From: Subtercola frigoramans
GTDB lineage: Bacteria > Actinomycetota > Actinomycetes > Actinomycetales > Microbacteriaceae
Direction of reading: 5' to 3'
Assembly (NCBI RefSeq): GCF_016907385.1
Contig: NZ_JAFBBU010000001.1
Location: 3,286,001 to 3,350,000, forward strand
Length of the DNA: 64,000 nucleotides
Shown here: one piece after another, positions 46,448 through 54,684 of the stretch
How the letters are laid out: every line of letters starts with the position of its first letter
How positions within the stretch are numbered: position 1 is the first letter of the stretch
Made by a program: the position numbers and the translations under genes
The notes under the pieces: model-generated
What the model saw: only the letters and a program-made list of their open reading frames with translations
What the model was told of the DNA's origin: nothing
Databases searched by the model: none

Positions 46448-46648
46448 CGGGCTCTCTTCTGGTTCGGGCTCGGAGGGAGTGGCTGATGCCGGTGAGTCAG
46501 GGGGTCGGATGACCGGATCCGGCCCGGCCTCGGCAGGTGACCCAGACCCGGCCCCCGCGGCCGGTGTGGTCGCGGCCTGTGCCGCATCCGTACCCCTTGG
46601 CAGGATCGGCCGACCGGGCATGGGAGGGCGCCATCGCACGGCAGACCT

Positions 46649-47248
46649 CTACTTCTCGACGAGGCGCCGGCCCTCGAACGCTCGCCCGAGGGTCACCTCG
46701 TCGGCATATTCGAGGTCGCCCCCCACGGGCAGGCCTGAGGCGAGGCGCGTCACGCGGATCTCGAGGGTCGTCAGCAACCGCGACAGATAGGTGGCCGTCG
46801 CCTCGCCCTCGAGGTTCGGGTCTGTCGCGATGATGACTTCTTCGACGGTCGCGTCGGCGAGTCGCTGCATCAGCTCACGAATGCGAAGGTTGTCGGGCCC
46901 GATCCCGTCGATCGGGCTGATGGCGCCGCCGAGCACGTGGTACAGCCCGCGAAACTCTCGGGTCCGCTCGATGGCGACGACATCTTTGGCCTCTTCGACC
47001 ACGCAGATCACGTTCTGTGAACGCCGCGGGTCGCGGCAGATCGAGCAGGTGTCCTGTTCAGAGACGTTGCCGCAGATCGAGCAGAAATGCACCTTGTCGC
47101 GCACTTCGATCAACACTTCGGCAAGCCGGGTGACGTCGAAACTCTCGGTCTGCAGAATGTGAAAGGCGATGCGCTGGGCAGACTTGGGCCCGATACCGGG
47201 CAGCCGACCGAGCTCGTCGATCAGTTCCTGGATGATTCCCTCATACAT
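46649..47248 (-). CDS. recR: Recombination mediator protein RecR
   Basis: The 199-residue protein has the family's N-terminal helix-hairpin-helix ([20 protein letters not shown]), a four-cysteine zinc finger ([16 protein letters not shown]) and a Toprim domain ([35 protein letters not shown]). RecR works with RecF/RecO to load RecA at gaps. The length is standard. It starts 12 bp after the dnaX stop, the usual dnaX-recR arrangement; the YbaB/EbfC gene often found between them is absent. Confidence 0.97.
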   Translation of the reverse strand: MYEGIIQELIDELGRLPGIGPKSAQRIAFHILQTESFDVTRLAEVLIEVRDKVHFCSICGNVSEQDTCSICRDPRRSQNVICVVEEAKDVVAIERTREFRGLYHVLGGAISPIDGIGPDNLRIRELMQRLADATVEEVIIATDPNLEGEATATYLSRLLTTLEIRVTRLASGLPVGGDLEYADEVTLGRAFEGRRLVEK

Positions 47249-47260
47249 GTGCTCTGCCGC

Positions 47261-50188
47261 CTAGCTGTCTCTGCCGGGCGCCATGCCAGGGTTGCTTCGC
47301 GGAGCGACGGGCCGCTCCTCGATGAAACTGGCCCCGAGAATCTCACGCACGACCGCCTCGCCGTACCGCTCCTTCTCGCCGAAGCGGGGGCCGGATGATC
47401 GGGGCTCCGCCGCAGCCCGTGACCCCGTCGATCCGCCCGAACGGGGTGCCGCGGGCGGCGTTGTGCCTGGCCGGGGTGATGCCGGAGTCGTGCCGCGGGG
47501 AGCTTGCGTCGAAGGTGCGTCGGGGGTCGATGTCCTCGGGCCGGTTGCTGGCGCAGCACCGGGTCGCGCCGCATTCGCAGTCGCATTCGTGACCGGCTTG
47601 GCACGCGGCGCCGAGTCGCTCGGATCCCAGTCGGTCGGCCCAGCGTCGATCGGAATCTCGCTGGACGGGTCGGCCCACGCAGCAGCAACGCTGGATTCGT
47701 CGTAGTCGGGAATGTCCCCTTCGGGGATGTCGTCAGGAAGGTCGTCGGGAACGAAGTCCGGGATGCCTGCCGTGGGGTCGGTCGAGCTGGAGCCTGGGCG
47801 CAGGGTACCGTTCGGGCGACCGGCGGCCTTCTGCACCGGGCTCTGAGCGGGCCGCTGCGAAGACACTCGCGCTGACGGGCTCTGGTCTGGCGAGAGGCTC
47901 GGCTCAGCATCCCGGTGCCGGAGCGGCGACGGGCTCTGGGCCGGCGCCTGGTTCGGGTTCGGGATGCTCATGGGAATCGCCCCCGCACGCAGGGGTTCGT
48001 CACCCGGCTCGGGCGCAGAGGTGGGGATGGCGACGGTCGGCCACGATGCGCGGCCCGCGCCGCCGGCTGTTGCCGTGCGAGTTGGTGCGCCGGAAGATGG
48101 TCTGCCGGTTGTGGCCGAGCCGGTGGAGGCAGGGCGAGTCGGTGCCGAACCAGTCGACGCCGGGCGGGCAGGCGACGCTGGCGGCGTTGCACTCCCGGGT
48201 GCCGGGACCTGCGGCCCTGTGCCCCCCTGCGCCCGAACGGCGGGCCCCGCAGAAGGCTGCCCCGAGGCAGGCTGAGTCGACGCTACCGGGGTTGACGAAC
48301 CTGGAGTAGAGGAAGCTCGAGGCGACGCAACCGGCACGGACGCACTCGGCACAGCACCAGTCGGCGCTGAACCAGGAGTCACTGAACCAGTAGTCACCGA
48401 CGCGCTGGGAGTCGGCGGATGTGTCGGTGCCTGCGAGGCGGCTGCGGCTGCGCCTCCCCCGACTCCTCCACCTGCGACGTCGACCCTCGCGATGAACTTC
48501 ACCCGCAGACCGATGATCTCGAGGATCGCCTGGCGGAGGTACTCGCTGACCCCCTGGCCGGGCGCCTGCTGCTCTTTGAAGCTCGCGACATCGTTCTCGC
48601 TCGGAAAGCTCAGCGTGAGAACATCGCCCGCGAGGGCGCGGACCGAGGCGGTGTAGACGACCATCCATGCCGTGCGTTTTGCCCTCTGCACCGCTTCGAG
48701 TACTTCGGGCCAGGCGTCACGCAACTGTTCGAGCGTGACCTCGCCGGGAACGGCCGCTGCGACGGGCGCGGGTGCGTGATGATCGGCGAGGGCGGCCGCG
48801 AGGGCCTCGTCTTTCGCCGATTCCGGTGCCCCTGCGCCTCGAGGAGCGCCCCCGGATGCTGAACCGGCAGTCGAACCCGCCGCCTGGATCTGGGGTGCCT
48901 GCGCGTCCCCGCCCGGTGCCTGCGCGCCCGCATCACGAACAGCTGTAGCAGGATCTGCTGCTCCACCTGCCGCTGTTGCAGCCGAAGCTGCACCAGCTGA
49001 CGGCGCAACAGCGAGGGGGGCGCCGTCGACGCCCACGCGCCGCTCGAGACGCTCGACACGGGCAAGCGCCCCGCGAGCCGTGTCGTCGCTCGCCGGAACC
49101 AGCACCCGCGCGATCATGAGCTCGAGGTGCAGTCGCGGAGACGTCGCCCCGGTCATCTCGGTGAGAGCCGCGTTGACGATGTCGGCGGTACGGGAGAGTT
49201 CAGCCGCGCCGAACAGCGTCGCCTGCTGCTGCATCTGCAGCAGGTCGTCTTGCGGCATTCCGCGCAGCACCGCAGAGGCGTTCTCGGCCGTCGCCGCCAC
49301 GATGATCACGTCACGCAGCCGCTCGAGCAGGTCTTCGACGAAGCGGCGGGGGTCCTGCCCGGTCTGGATGACCCGATCAACTGCCCCGAACGCCGCCGCA
49401 GAATCGTGCGCGCCCAGCGCGTCGACCACTTCGCCGAGCAGTGACGAGTGCGTGTACCCGAGCAGCGCCACGGCCCGCTCGTACTCGATGCGGTTACTCT
49501 CGGAGCCCGCGATGAGCTGGTCGAGCAGAGAAAGCGTGTCGCGAGCGGAGCCGCCACCGGCACGCACCACGAGGGGCAGCACCCCTGGTGCCGCCGTGAC
49601 TCCCTCGATCTCGCACAGGGCCTGCACGTACTCGAGCAGCTGGGCGGGCGGGATGAGCCGGAACGGATAGTGGTGTGTGCGCGACCGGATGGTACCGATC
49701 ACCTTGTCGGGCTCGGTGGTCGCGAAGATGAACTTGATGTGCTCCGGCGGCTCTTCGACGATCTTCAGCAGCGCGTTGAAGCCCTGCGGGGTGACCATGT
49801 GCGCTTCGTCGAGGATGAAGATCTTGTAGCGGTCGCGGGCGGGAGCAAAGACGGCACGTTCGCGCAGGTCTCGTGCATCATCCACCCCGTTGTGGCTCGC
49901 CGCGTCGATCTCGACGACGTCGAGCGAACCCGAGCCGTCGCGGCTGAGCTCCACACAACTCGGGCAGACACCGCACGGGGTGTCGGTGGGGCCCTCAGCG
50001 CAATTCAGGCAACGCGCCAGGATGCGGGCAGAGGTCGTCTTGCCGCAGCCGCGCGGCCCTGAGAAGAGGTACGCGTGGTTCACCCGGTTGGTCCGCAGCG
50101 CGGTCATCAGCGGCTCTGTGACCTGTGACTGGCCGATCATTTCGCCGAACGTCTCAGGTCTGTAGCGGCGGTAGAGGGCTGTGACCAT
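47261..50188 (-). CDS. dnaX: DNA polymerase III subunit gamma/tau
   Basis: The clamp-loader ATPase. Landmarks are the N-terminus VTALYRRYRPETFGEMIGQS, Walker A FSGPRGCGKTTSARILARCL, a zinc site (CLNCAEGPTDTPCGVCPSC), Walker B in KIFILDEAHMVTPQGFNALL and the sensor region FATTEPDKVIGTIRSRTHHY. The C-terminal half (about 400-975) is mostly Ala/Pro/Ser/Gly-rich and much longer than in model bacteria, interrupted by a conserved tau-type domain near 500-590 (VTLEQLRDAWPEVLEAVQRA, TLSFPSENDVASFKE). The ATG at 50188 is preferred over the frame start at 50218 because it gives the conserved N-terminus. Followed by recR. Confidence 0.96.
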   Translation of the reverse strand: MVTALYRRYRPETFGEMIGQSQVTEPLMTALRTNRVNHAYLFSGPRGCGKTTSARILARCLNCAEGPTDTPCGVCPSCVELSRDGSGSLDVVEIDAASHNGVDDARDLRERAVFAPARDRYKIFILDEAHMVTPQGFNALLKIVEEPPEHIKFIFATTEPDKVIGTIRSRTHHYPFRLIPPAQLLEYVQALCEIEGVTAAPGVLPLVVRAGGGSARDTLSLLDQLIAGSESNRIEYERAVALLGYTHSSLLGEVVDALGAHDSAAAFGAVDRVIQTGQDPRRFVEDLLERLRDVIIVAATAENASAVLRGMPQDDLLQMQQQATLFGAAELSRTADIVNAALTEMTGATSPRLHLELMIARVLVPASDDTARGALARVERLERRVGVDGAPLAVAPSAGAASAATAAGGAADPATAVRDAGAQAPGGDAQAPQIQAAGSTAGSASGGAPRGAGAPESAKDEALAAALADHHAPAPVAAAVPGEVTLEQLRDAWPEVLEAVQRAKRTAWMVVYTASVRALAGDVLTLSFPSENDVASFKEQQAPGQGVSEYLRQAILEIIGLRVKFIARVDVAGGGVGGGAAAAASQAPTHPPTPSASVTTGSVTPGSAPTGAVPSASVPVASPRASSTPGSSTPVASTQPASGQPSAGPAVRAQGGTGPQVPAPGSATPPASPARPASTGSAPTRPASTGSATTGRPSSGAPTRTATAGGAGRASWPTVAIPTSAPEPGDEPLRAGAIPMSIPNPNQAPAQSPSPLRHRDAEPSLSPDQSPSARVSSQRPAQSPVQKAAGRPNGTLRPGSSSTDPTAGIPDFVPDDLPDDIPEGDIPDYDESSVAAAWADPSSEIPIDAGPTDWDPSDSAPRAKPVTNATANAARPGAAPATGPRTSTPDAPSTQAPRGTTPASPRPGTTPPAAPRSGGSTGSRAAAEPRSSGPRFGEKERYGEAVVREILGASFIEERPVAPRSNPGMAPGRDS

Positions 50189-50218
50189 GGCACCAATCGT
50201 ATCCGCCACCGCCGACAC

Positions 50219-50661
50219 GCGGGCCCGTCCCGCTGAAGCTGTGAAGGCGTTCCACCAATCGTCGGCCCTGAGTCAAACCTCGGCACTATGTGGCGAGATC
50301 GGGCTCAGGGCCGACGGTTGGTCGATTCGCCGGCTGCGTTACGAAAGTCCGGGTTGCCGGATGCCCGGCTCACACCGTTCGCGCACGACGGATGCCTGAC
50401 TCACCCTGCGCGAACAATCCAACGAACCTCAGCCCAACCGGCGCGCTATACGCGTCGGACCCGCCCAGGTTCGTCCGTTTGTGCCCGGATCCACCTCGGC
50501 GGCGGCCTTCCGCCCTGCTGGACGGCTTCTCCGCACCGACCTGGCGTGGCACGCCCCCTGATCCTCGCGTGAAGGGCCGCTCCCGCCAGCTCGGCGCCTG
50601 CGCAGGGCGTCGGGCGCAGGGACGGGCGTGAGTCGCGAATCAGGCGAGCGCGGCCGCGACG
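50219..50661. other. Intergenic region without a recognisable gene
   Basis: About 440 bp between dnaX and the decarboxylase gene. Short frames occur on both strands but none has a ribosome binding site or a familiar product. It should contain the dnaX promoter. Confidence 0.5.
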
Positions 50662-52596
50662 TCAGACGAGCGCAACAGCGGCGACCGGCGCGTTCGCCTC
50701 GGCCAGCCCGGCCCCGAGAAGCTTCAGCAGGCGCGGCGCATCGAGCTGCGGCAACACGGCCTCGATGAGCACGAGCTTGTCGGGCGTGCGCGCGGCGAGG
50801 GCCAGGGCATCCGCCAGCTCGGCTGCCGTGGTCGCCAAAGCGGTCACCGCGCGGTCAGCGGCACCGAACGCGGCGGGCAGGGCCGTCCAGTTCCACGGCG
50901 TCACGTCCTGGTAGATCGCGTTCGGGCTCTGAATTGCCCGCTCGATCGTGTACCCCGCATTGTTCAGCACGACGATCACGGGCGTGAGCCCGCGGTGCAG
51001 GATGCTCGCCAATTCCTGCACCGTCAGCTGCGCCGACCCGTCCCCGATCAGCAGCACGGCGCGCTTCTCCGGTGCCGCAAGGCAGGCGCCGAGGGTCGCA
51101 GGCAACGTGAATCCGATCGACGACCAGACCGGTTGGCCCAGCAGGTCGCAGTTGTCGGGCAGCGTAAGGTCGACCGCGCCGAAGAACGCCGTGCCGGCTT
51201 CAGCGATAACAGTGGTGTTCGGCGTGAGGAAGCCCTGGATCTGCGGCCAGAAACTCGCGTGCGTGAGGGCGTCGTCACCCGGAACATCGGGTGCGACGGC
51301 GGCCTGGACACTGCTGCCGACCTGGGCCGCTGCGCCTGCGGCATCTGTCCCGGCAACACCAGCGTCTGCTGCAGAGTGCGGCTCTCCCCCTTCACGCGTC
51401 GGCGCGACACTCGGCGCCGCCCCAACCGCATCACTCGGGGAACCCCCCGCCGGCGTCCCGGTAGCAGCGGCGACGTCACTTTCGTCGTCGCGGGCAGCAC
51501 CACGGGCGACGTCGATGGGCGGCACCTGGTCGAGCCGGGCATCCTGCAGCACTTCGTTGAGCACTCGCAGCGAGTCTTCGAGCTGCACGCCGAAGAAAGT
51601 CGATTCGCCGACCCGCGCCCAGCTCATTGCCAACTCGACAGCCTGTTCGGGGTCGAAGCGGTGGGTGAAGAAGCCGGTCAGCAGGTCGCTCATGATCGTT
51701 CCGGCGAGCACGAGCAGGGGCGCGTCGTCGATGGCGCGGCGGGCTTCGTCGACGCGGGTGTGGGCGCCGATGTAGGTTCCGATGCTGGCGGGGTGCGACT
51801 CGTCGAGAATCGCCTTCGAGCCGCTCTGGGTCGCGATGTAGACGCCGGGCGCGTCGGCAATGCACCGGATGACCGGCTCCAGGTGCCGCCGGTGAACCCG
51901 TGGCCCCACCAACAGGCTCACGCTACGGGCCGAGAACACGGCCCCGCGAAGAGCTGCCGCGAAACGTTCGAGCTGCCGGTCGTTGCTGCCGAAGGGAGCG
52001 AGTGGCTCGCGCAGGTTCGCGGCCGAGACGGTGGCGACGGCGACGTCGGCCGGAACGCCGATGTACACGGGCTTCGACTCATTGAGGGCGGTGAGCAGAA
52101 TGCGGTCGATGTCGGCGGGCGCGGTTGCTGTCTTGACGACGACGGAGGCCGCCGTGACCTGGTCGTAGGCACGCACGAAGTGTTCGAAATCACCGTCGGC
52201 GAGGGTGTGGTGCAACAGTGCGCCGGCCATCTGGGCGGAGGTCTGGGGCATGCCGGTGATCTGCACGACGGGCACGTCTTCGGCGAAACTGCCGGCCACG
52301 CCGTTGATCGCGGAGAGCTCGCCGACACCGAAGGTCGTGACGACGGCGCCGATGCCGCGGCGGATGCGCGCATACCCGTCGGCGGCGTAGGACGCGTTGA
52401 GCTCGTTGGTCGCGCCGACCCACTCTGTGCCGTCGACAGCGAGCATCTCGTCGAGCAGGCTGAGGTTGAAGTCTCCGGGCAGGCCGAAGAGATGCGGGGC
52501 CCCGAGCTGCACGAGACGGGTCGCGAGGTAGGCACCGACCGTGACGCGAGCGGGAGCAGGGCTGTTGGGCGCCGTCTGGGCGAAGTCACTGGTCAT
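50662..52596 (-). CDS. Thiamine-diphosphate 2-oxoacid decarboxylase (pyruvate/indolepyruvate decarboxylase family)
   Basis: The 644-residue enzyme has the PDC/IPDC hallmarks: HLFGLPGDFNLSLLDEM, the cofactor-activating Glu in NELNASYAADGYARI, the HH pair in GALLHHTLADGDF, and the TPP-binding GDGSAQLTVQELASIL through NNAGYTIERAI. It would turn a 2-oxoacid (pyruvate, phenylpyruvate, indolepyruvate or a branched-chain acid) into the aldehyde and CO2. It is about 90 residues longer than usual because of an Ala/Gly/Asp-rich insertion (about 385-475) before the C-terminal TPP domain. The ATG at 52596 (MTSDFAQTAP) is preferred. It is divergent from an Lrp/AsnC regulator, which favours an amino-acid-derived substrate such as that of the Ehrlich pathway. 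Confidence 0.9.
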   Translation of the reverse strand: MTSDFAQTAPNSPAPARVTVGAYLATRLVQLGAPHLFGLPGDFNLSLLDEMLAVDGTEWVGATNELNASYAADGYARIRRGIGAVVTTFGVGELSAINGVAGSFAEDVPVVQITGMPQTSAQMAGALLHHTLADGDFEHFVRAYDQVTAASVVVKTATAPADIDRILLTALNESKPVYIGVPADVAVATVSAANLREPLAPFGSNDRQLERFAAALRGAVFSARSVSLLVGPRVHRRHLEPVIRCIADAPGVYIATQSGSKAILDESHPASIGTYIGAHTRVDEARRAIDDAPLLVLAGTIMSDLLTGFFTHRFDPEQAVELAMSWARVGESTFFGVQLEDSLRVLNEVLQDARLDQVPPIDVARGAARDDESDVAAATGTPAGGSPSDAVGAAPSVAPTREGGEPHSAADAGVAGTDAAGAAAQVGSSVQAAVAPDVPGDDALTHASFWPQIQGFLTPNTTVIAEAGTAFFGAVDLTLPDNCDLLGQPVWSSIGFTLPATLGACLAAPEKRAVLLIGDGSAQLTVQELASILHRGLTPVIVVLNNAGYTIERAIQSPNAIYQDVTPWNWTALPAAFGAADRAVTALATTAAELADALALAARTPDKLVLIEAVLPQLDAPRLLKLLGAGLAEANAPVAAVALV

Positions 52597-52658
52597 ACCG
52601 ACAAGTAGAGACGCACTGGGCGATTTGCGCAATCGGCTGTATTCCGCTTGATCAGATT

Positions 52659-52677
52659 GACCAGTATTCTGATGGTC
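52659..52677. promoter_or_regulatory. Operator-like inverted repeat between decarboxylase and Lrp-type regulator
   Basis: GACCAGTATTCTGATGGTC, with GACCA/TGGTC arms, lies in the 102-bp divergent promoter region, 22 bases upstream of the regulator's ATG. It is a plausible binding site for that regulator. Confidence 0.45.
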
Positions 52678-52698
52678 CATGCGCAGGAGGTTCGCACT

Positions 52699-53157
52699 AT
52701 GCCCGACATCGACGCCACCGACCGGCGCATCCTGCGAGCGCTCGACGACGACCCGCGAGCGCCCGTCCTGCTGCTCGCCCAGCGCCTGGGCCTGGCGAGG
52801 GGTACGATCCAGGCCCGGCTCGACCGCCTGACGCGCTCCAACTCACTGCTCGCGCACAGCGTGCGGGTGGAGCCGGCTGGCCTCGGGCTCCCCATCCGCG
52901 CGTTCGTGACGGCGGAAGTCGAGCAGGATACCTTCGACCAGACGATTCACGCCCTGGCGGGCATCCGCGAGGTCATCGAATGTTCGGCCATCGCTGGAGC
53001 CGACGACATCATCTGCCAGGTCGTCGCCCGCGACCCGGATGATCTGTACGAAGTGGGGCAGGCGATCCTCCGTTGCCCGGGCATCCGTCGCACCGCCACC
53101 TCGATCGTGCTCCGTCAGCTCATGCCGCACCGCATGGCGCAGCTGCTCGTCGACTGA
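52699..53157 (+). CDS. Lrp/AsnC family transcriptional regulator
   Basis: The 152-residue protein has an N-terminal AsnC-type HTH (DIDATDRRILRALDDDPRAP, LLLAQRLGLARGTIQARLDR) and a C-terminal RAM ligand-binding domain (GIREVIECSAIAGADDIICQ through LYEVGQAILRCPGIRRT). The ATG at 52699 follows a perfect AGGAGG eight bases upstream; the frame start at 52648 is too early. Such regulators sense amino acids and often control the divergent gene, here the 2-oxoacid decarboxylase. The effector is unknown. Confidence 0.95.
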   Translation: MPDIDATDRRILRALDDDPRAPVLLLAQRLGLARGTIQARLDRLTRSNSLLAHSVRVEPAGLGLPIRAFVTAEVEQDTFDQTIHALAGIREVIECSAIAGADDIICQVVARDPDDLYEVGQAILRCPGIRRTATSIVLRQLMPHRMAQLLVD

Positions 53158-53499
53158 CGCGCGGAGCGAACGGGGGCCAATGCCAGAATCGATGCATGGC
53201 CAGAGCGCCAGCACTATGTCGACCCAGGCAATTTACTGAGATAAACTCACACGCATGACGAACGATATGAATGACCGCGAACTCCGATCGGCCACTTTGG
53301 GCAGCGGACGTGTTTCGTTCCCTGTTTTCACCGGTGGAAGCGGGCTTCGCGCAGGCATTGATGCGTCGTCAAATCGCGAACTTTTCGATACCCTCGACGA
53401 TTCGGTGGCGTTGGATGATCGTCTTTGCGCCCGACGTCTTCATCTCCCCATTGTGGTGCAGGTATGCGCCGAGGTCAGCGTGCTGTCGAGAGCGCGAGC
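53158..53499. other. Intergenic region, no confident gene
   Basis: About 340 bp downstream of the Lrp-type gene and downstream of ackA (convergent). Two overlapping small frames (starts at 53255 and 53271, plus strand) exist; neither has a clear ribosome binding site or recognisable product. A decayed gene is possible. Confidence 0.4.
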
Positions 53500-54684
53500 T
53501 CAGACCGCGGCGAGCGCCTGACGGGCGATCTCCAGCTCTTCGTTGGTCGGGATGACGAGCACGGCAACGGCCGAGTCTTCAGCCGAGATGAGGCGCGGTC
53601 CGCGCTCGGGCGAGATGTTGCGCTCGGGGTCGAGGCGGATTCCGAGGAACTCGAGGCCCTCGAGCGCGCCGGCACGAACGACGGGGCTGTTCTCGCCCAC
53701 GCCGGCGGTGAAGACGATCGCGTCTGCCCCACCGAGGCCGGCAAGGTAGGCACCAACGTAGTGTTTGAGCCGGTGGATATACACCGAGAGGCCGACAATC
53801 GCGGCCTCGTCACCCGCATCGGTTGCGGCGACGACGTCGCGCATGTCGCCCCTGCCCGTCATGCCGAGGAGGCCGCTCGATCGGTTCAGGAGGGTGTCGA
53901 GTTCGGCGAAACCGAGGCCAGCCTTGCGGTTGAGGTAGATGAGCACGGCCGGGTCGAGGTCGCCGGAGCGTGTTCCCATGACGAGGCCCTCGAGGGGAGT
54001 GAGCCCCATCGACGTGTCGACGGAGATGCCGCCGTCGACCGCACAGGCCGACGCTCCGTTGCCGAGGTGCAGCACAATGGTCTTGAGCTCTGCCAGAGGG
54101 CGCCCGAGGAACTCCGCGGCGGCTTCGGAGACGAACTTGTGCGAGGTGCCGTGGAACCCGTACTTGCGCACCCGGTTCTTCTCGGCGATCTCGGCATCGA
54201 TCGCGTACGTGTATGCGGCGGCAGGCAACGTGGCGTGGAATGCAGTGTCGAACACTGCTACCTGCGGAACACCGGGGAAGGCCAGTTCTGCCGCGTCGAT
54301 GCCCTGCAGGTTGGCCGGGTTGTGCAGCGGCGCAAGCTCGGACAGGTCGTCGATGTTGATCTTCACGAGGTCGTTGACGATCGTGGCACTGAAGAACCGC
54401 TTGCCCCCGTGCACCACCCGGTGCCCGACGACGACCGGCGGAAACTCGGCGAGTGACGGCCCGTGCTCGTCGAAGGCCGCCACCATCACGGTGAAGGCCT
54501 CCGTCATGGTCGCGACAGGCAGCTCGCGCTTGTGAGCTTCACCCGAAACCTCGTGTTTCGTCGACGCGAGTTTCTCCCCGATGCGCTCGACCAGCCCGCT
54601 GGCGAGCACGGTCTCGGTCGTCATCTCGATGAGCTGGTATTTGAGCGACGAGGAGCCGCTGTTGATGACGAGTACGGCACTCAT
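53500..54684 (-). CDS. ackA: Acetate kinase
   Basis: Interconverts acetyl phosphate + ADP with acetate + ATP. The 394-residue protein has the family motifs LVINSGSSSLKYQLIEM, VGHRVVHGGKRF, VAVFDTAFHATLPAAAYTYA, KYGFHGTSHKFVSE, IVLHLGNGASACAVDGG and VFTAGVGENSPVVRA. Length is standard. Its ATG overlaps the pta stop by 4 bp, so the two are translationally coupled in the order pta-ackA, giving acetate overflow or assimilation. Confidence 0.98.
   Translation of the reverse strand: MSAVLVINSGSSSLKYQLIEMTTETVLASGLVERIGEKLASTKHEVSGEAHKRELPVATMTEAFTVMVAAFDEHGPSLAEFPPVVVGHRVVHGGKRFFSATIVNDLVKINIDDLSELAPLHNPANLQGIDAAELAFPGVPQVAVFDTAFHATLPAAAYTYAIDAEIAEKNRVRKYGFHGTSHKFVSEAAAEFLGRPLAELKTIVLHLGNGASACAVDGGISVDTSMGLTPLEGLVMGTRSGDLDPAVLIYLNRKAGLGFAELDTLLNRSSGLLGMTGRGDMRDVVAATDAGDEAAIVGLSVYIHRLKHYVGAYLAGLGGADAIVFTAGVGENSPVVRAGALEGLEFLGIRLDPERNISPERGPRLISAEDSAVAVLVIPTNEELEIARQALAAV

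Noticed and set aside
50995..52608. 537-codon plus-strand frame
   Set aside because: Antisense shadow of the 2-oxoacid decarboxylase, which has clear TPP-enzyme motifs.
53271..53555. 94-codon frame between the Lrp-type gene and ackA
   Set aside because: No ribosome binding site, overlaps the ackA 3' end and the product is not recognisable; kept only as an unassigned region.
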